From positions 62,001 through 126,000 of the forward strand of contig NZ_JAZGLW010000003.1 of NCBI RefSeq assembly GCF_036409155.1: a stretch of 64,000 bases of DNA. Reading direction: 5' to 3'. Source of the stretch: Mycobacterium sp. 050128. Its GTDB lineage: Bacteria > Actinomycetota > Actinomycetes > Mycobacteriales > Mycobacteriaceae. This document shows positions 62,176 to 64,000 of this stretch, in pieces (the stretch's first letter is position 1; each line of letters begins with the position of its first letter). Below the pieces are notes generated by a model. The model had not been told where the DNA came from, ran no database searches, and saw only the letters and a program-made list of their open reading frames with translations. The position numbers and the translations under genes are program-made.

Positions 62176-63324
62176 ATGGCCAATCTTCAAAGCTCAGCCG
62201 CGTGGCGTGAACTGCTCACCGCCTTCGCTGATTTCGAGAATCTGTTCCTCGAAGGCCCCAAGGCGGTGCGCGGAGAATTGGCCGTAGCCGAGGGCTACGA
62301 GTTTCTCGCCACGATGCTGGGTTTGTCGTTGGACGTGACGTTGTTCGCGGACCCGGTGGCGCCCCGGTTCCACGATGTGCTGACGCCGTTTCGCCGTGAC
62401 CGCCGCTGGGGCGGGGACAACACCGACGCGTATTACAGCTACGTCGTCATCGACCCGCGGCGTACCTACCGCATCAGCGGAACGCCGAACGAGAGCGTGA
62501 TGTACTCGGTCGCCGTATACAACGAACCCGAACCCGGGGCATGGCCCAACCGGACCATCGGCGTGCTCTACGACGAGGACATGCCGCTCGATGAGGACGG
62601 GTGCTTCTCCTGCGTGCTCGGCCCCGAACGCCCGCGGGACTACGACGGGCCCTTCATTGCTCTCGACGAGGACGCGCATGGGGTGCTCACCCGGGACTAC
62701 CACGAAGACCCCGCCCACAGCCGGCGCGTCGATTGGTCGATCGAGGTCGTCTACCACGGCGACTTGCCCGTTCAGCCACTGAAAACCGATGCGGCAGTGG
62801 CTCAGTCGTTGCGTTCGGCGCTGCGCTACACCCAGGACATGCTCGCGATCGTGCCGCTGGTGCTGCAAGAGCGCAAGCCGACCGAACTCGCCGACGGGCA
62901 AAACCTCTCGCATAATGTTCTTGCCCCGCCGTACCGGGCCGGTGCCGCCACACACGGTTACTCGATGCAAAACGCCGTCTACAGCCTGGGCGCGTACGCC
63001 CTCGAGCCCGGCGAGGCGTTGGTGATCACGTCGCACCACCCGAAGTGCCGGTTCTGGAACCTCACGCTGTGGAACCAGTACATGGCAGCGCCCGACCTCG
63101 AATATGGCCGTGGCGGAATCAATTCCGGCACCGCTGTCCCCAACCGGGACGGCAGCATCACGATCGTGATCAGCCGCGAGGAGCTCGACCACCCCAACGC
63201 CATCTCGACCAAGGATCACCCGGAAGGGTTGATGTCGTTTCGCTGGTTCCACGCCGACGACTTGCCCGAACAGCCGGCCACGGCGGTCGTTCCGGTCGCC
63301 GAGGCGCCGCGCAAGCCGTCCTAG
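62176..63324 (+). CDS. DUF1214-family protein
   Basis: This encodes 382 residues from ATG 62176 (ATG 62164 is also possible). The C-terminal DUF1214 block (FWNLTLWNQYMAAPDLEYG, then ISREELDHPNAISTKDHP, ending FRWFH) is clear, and the N-terminal part resembles DUF1254-type modules. Such proteins recur beside oxygenases, sulfotransferases and hydrolases in mycobacterial lipid or steroid loci; their biochemical role is unknown. No signal peptide is seen. Its stop overlaps the TetR stop by 4 bases (convergent). Confidence 0.88.
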   Translation: MANLQSSAAWRELLTAFADFENLFLEGPKAVRGELAVAEGYEFLATMLGLSLDVTLFADPVAPRFHDVLTPFRRDRRWGGDNTDAYYSYVVIDPRRTYRISGTPNESVMYSVAVYNEPEPGAWPNRTIGVLYDEDMPLDEDGCFSCVLGPERPRDYDGPFIALDEDAHGVLTRDYHEDPAHSRRVDWSIEVVYHGDLPVQPLKTDAAVAQSLRSALRYTQDMLAIVPLVLQERKPTELADGQNLSHNVLAPPYRAGAATHGYSMQNAVYSLGAYALEPGEALVITSHHPKCRFWNLTLWNQYMAAPDLEYGRGGINSGTAVPNRDGSITIVISREELDHPNAISTKDHPEGLMSFRWFHADDLPEQPATAVVPVAEAPRKPS

Positions 63325-63938
63325 CGCTTCTTGCGGGCCGGGGGAGTCCGCACCACCGGCCCGATCCAGTGCCGCAGCACAGCGCGTAACTGTCCCGCCG
63401 ACCGTGGCGGGTCCGGCGGGACCAGAACCATCGACTGGATGATGCGCAGCAGGTACTCGACCAAATCGTCGAAATCCCGGCCACGATAACCCAATGCAGC
63501 CCAATCGATTTCGGTGCGCTCCAGGATCACGCGCGATCGCCGGATGGATTCGCCCAAGACCATCTGCCGACTCATCAGCCGGCTCTGGTCGGTCTCCAGC
63601 AACATCATCAGCACCGGCTCTTTGGGCAATTGCTCCACGAGGTAGGCGACGGCCTCGACCAACAGCTCGACCGGCTCACCATTGCCTGCGGTGAGATCGG
63701 CGATCCGCGCGGTCCAGCCTCCGAGGGCGACGTCGCTTGCCGCCGTTACCAGCTCGTCCAGAGTGGCGAAGTAGCGGTAGATGGTGGGACGCGTGACGCC
63801 GAGGTCGTCCGCGATCACGGACAGGCTGGTGTGTTGCGGTCCCCGCCGCTCCATGCTGCGCAGCGCCGCATCGATGATGCGCTTGCGCGCTTCCTCATCA
63901 TCGGCGGGTGGTGCTCCGCCCCAACCCTTTCGACCCAT
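63321..63938 (-). CDS. TetR-family transcriptional regulator
   Basis: This encodes 205 residues. The HTH is ARKRIIDAALRSMERRGPQH with recognition helix VTRPTIYRYFATLDELVTAA, a canonical TetR domain; the rest is a ligand-binding helical domain, ending with a basic ARKKR tail. It lies beside the DUF1214 and sulfotransferase genes and probably represses them through the TTACAC-containing sites. The ligand is unknown. Confidence 0.92.
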   Translation of the reverse strand: MGRKGWGGAPPADDEEARKRIIDAALRSMERRGPQHTSLSVIADDLGVTRPTIYRYFATLDELVTAASDVALGGWTARIADLTAGNGEPVELLVEAVAYLVEQLPKEPVLMMLLETDQSRLMSRQMVLGESIRRSRVILERTEIDWAALGYRGRDFDDLVEYLLRIIQSMVLVPPDPPRSAGQLRAVLRHWIGPVVRTPPARKKR

Positions 63939-64000
63939 TGCGGACGGCCCTAACGCAGGCCGGCACGGGGATCAGTGATCATACAGAGAGTCTAGTGCTG

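Noticed and set aside
62194..63504. 436-residue minus-strand open frame
   Set aside because: Antisense to the DUF1214 gene and overlapping the TetR gene; no recognisable domain.

Overview
The window looks like chromosomal DNA of a mycobacterium, most likely an environmental or opportunistic, non-tuberculous species. This is inferred from high GC with GTG/ATG starts, many Cys-anchored lipoproteins, PknH-type sensor-domain lipoproteins, class III cyclases with the LLTDxEGST signature, DUF3556, DUF2505, DUF7373 and TIGR03085 proteins, an NDMA-type (mycofactocin-linked) alcohol dehydrogenase, a CysQ phosphatase, and the UPF0677-type methyltransferase family. No phage, plasmid, IS element, CRISPR array or rRNA is visible. 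One tRNA is present: tRNA-Cys(GCA), minus strand, near 8.97 kb.

Layout. 0-2.2 kb: three exported or lipoprotein genes, the first cut by the window edge. 2.35-7.3 kb: a tightly packed MoxR-DUF58-small membrane protein-VWA-VWA-TPR-like operon, followed by a YchJ-like SEC-C protein. 7.8-13.7 kb: a quinone-oxidoreductase-like dehydrogenase, tRNA-Cys, an HSL-type esterase, an aldehyde dehydrogenase with a perfect palindromic operator and a LacI-type regulator beside it, and a lytic-transglycosylase-like lipoprotein. 13.9-18.4 kb: a 1378-residue signalling protein that joins a hybrid histidine kinase to a SpoIIE phosphatase and an RsbW-like kinase, translationally coupled to an STAS antagonist. 18.4-22.9 kb: Rieske oxygenase, S51-like peptidase, MFS exporter, GNAT. 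23.1-32.9 kb: a 53-residue Gly/Arg repeat peptide, a giant 2770-residue regulator (SARP/BTAD, cyclase, AAA ATPase, TPR, then eleven NTF2/SnoaL-like half-modules in five tandem repeats of about 807 bp), and an exported LAS-type peptidase-like protein. 33.0-39.0 kb: three methyltransferases, a GT1-type glycosyltransferase, a histidine phosphatase and two secreted Gly-Gly-Pro repeat proteins. 39.3-46.6 kb: thioesterase-fold protein plus acyl-CoA synthetase, TIGR03085 protein, HtpG, a small protein and a DUF3556 membrane protein. 46.6-50.5 kb: a nearly fully deleted MFS transporter, GMC oxidoreductase, TetR, and a GNAT protein lacking its acetyl-CoA core. 50.7-55.6 kb: small exported proteins, DUF2505, a duplicated pair of PknH_C lipoproteins, VOC, EamA transporter, DoxX-like. 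55.7-64.0 kb: mycofactocin-type alcohol dehydrogenase and thiolase (divergent), exported hypothetical, CysQ, metal-dependent hydrolase, sulfotransferase, DUF1214 protein and TetR.

Themes. Much of the window is envelope and signalling: lipoproteins, partner-switching regulation and the giant cyclase/SARP protein. Another part is lipid or small-molecule catabolism: acyl-CoA synthetase, thiolase, dehydrogenases, GMC, Rieske and esterase, each near a local TetR or LacI regulator. The strongest candidates for something undescribed are the Gly/Arg octapeptide-repeat peptide beside the giant multi-SnoaL cyclase/SARP regulator, and the single-chain kinase/receiver/phosphatase/anti-sigma fusion. All functional statements are read from sequence motifs and family knowledge; no alignments or searches were run.
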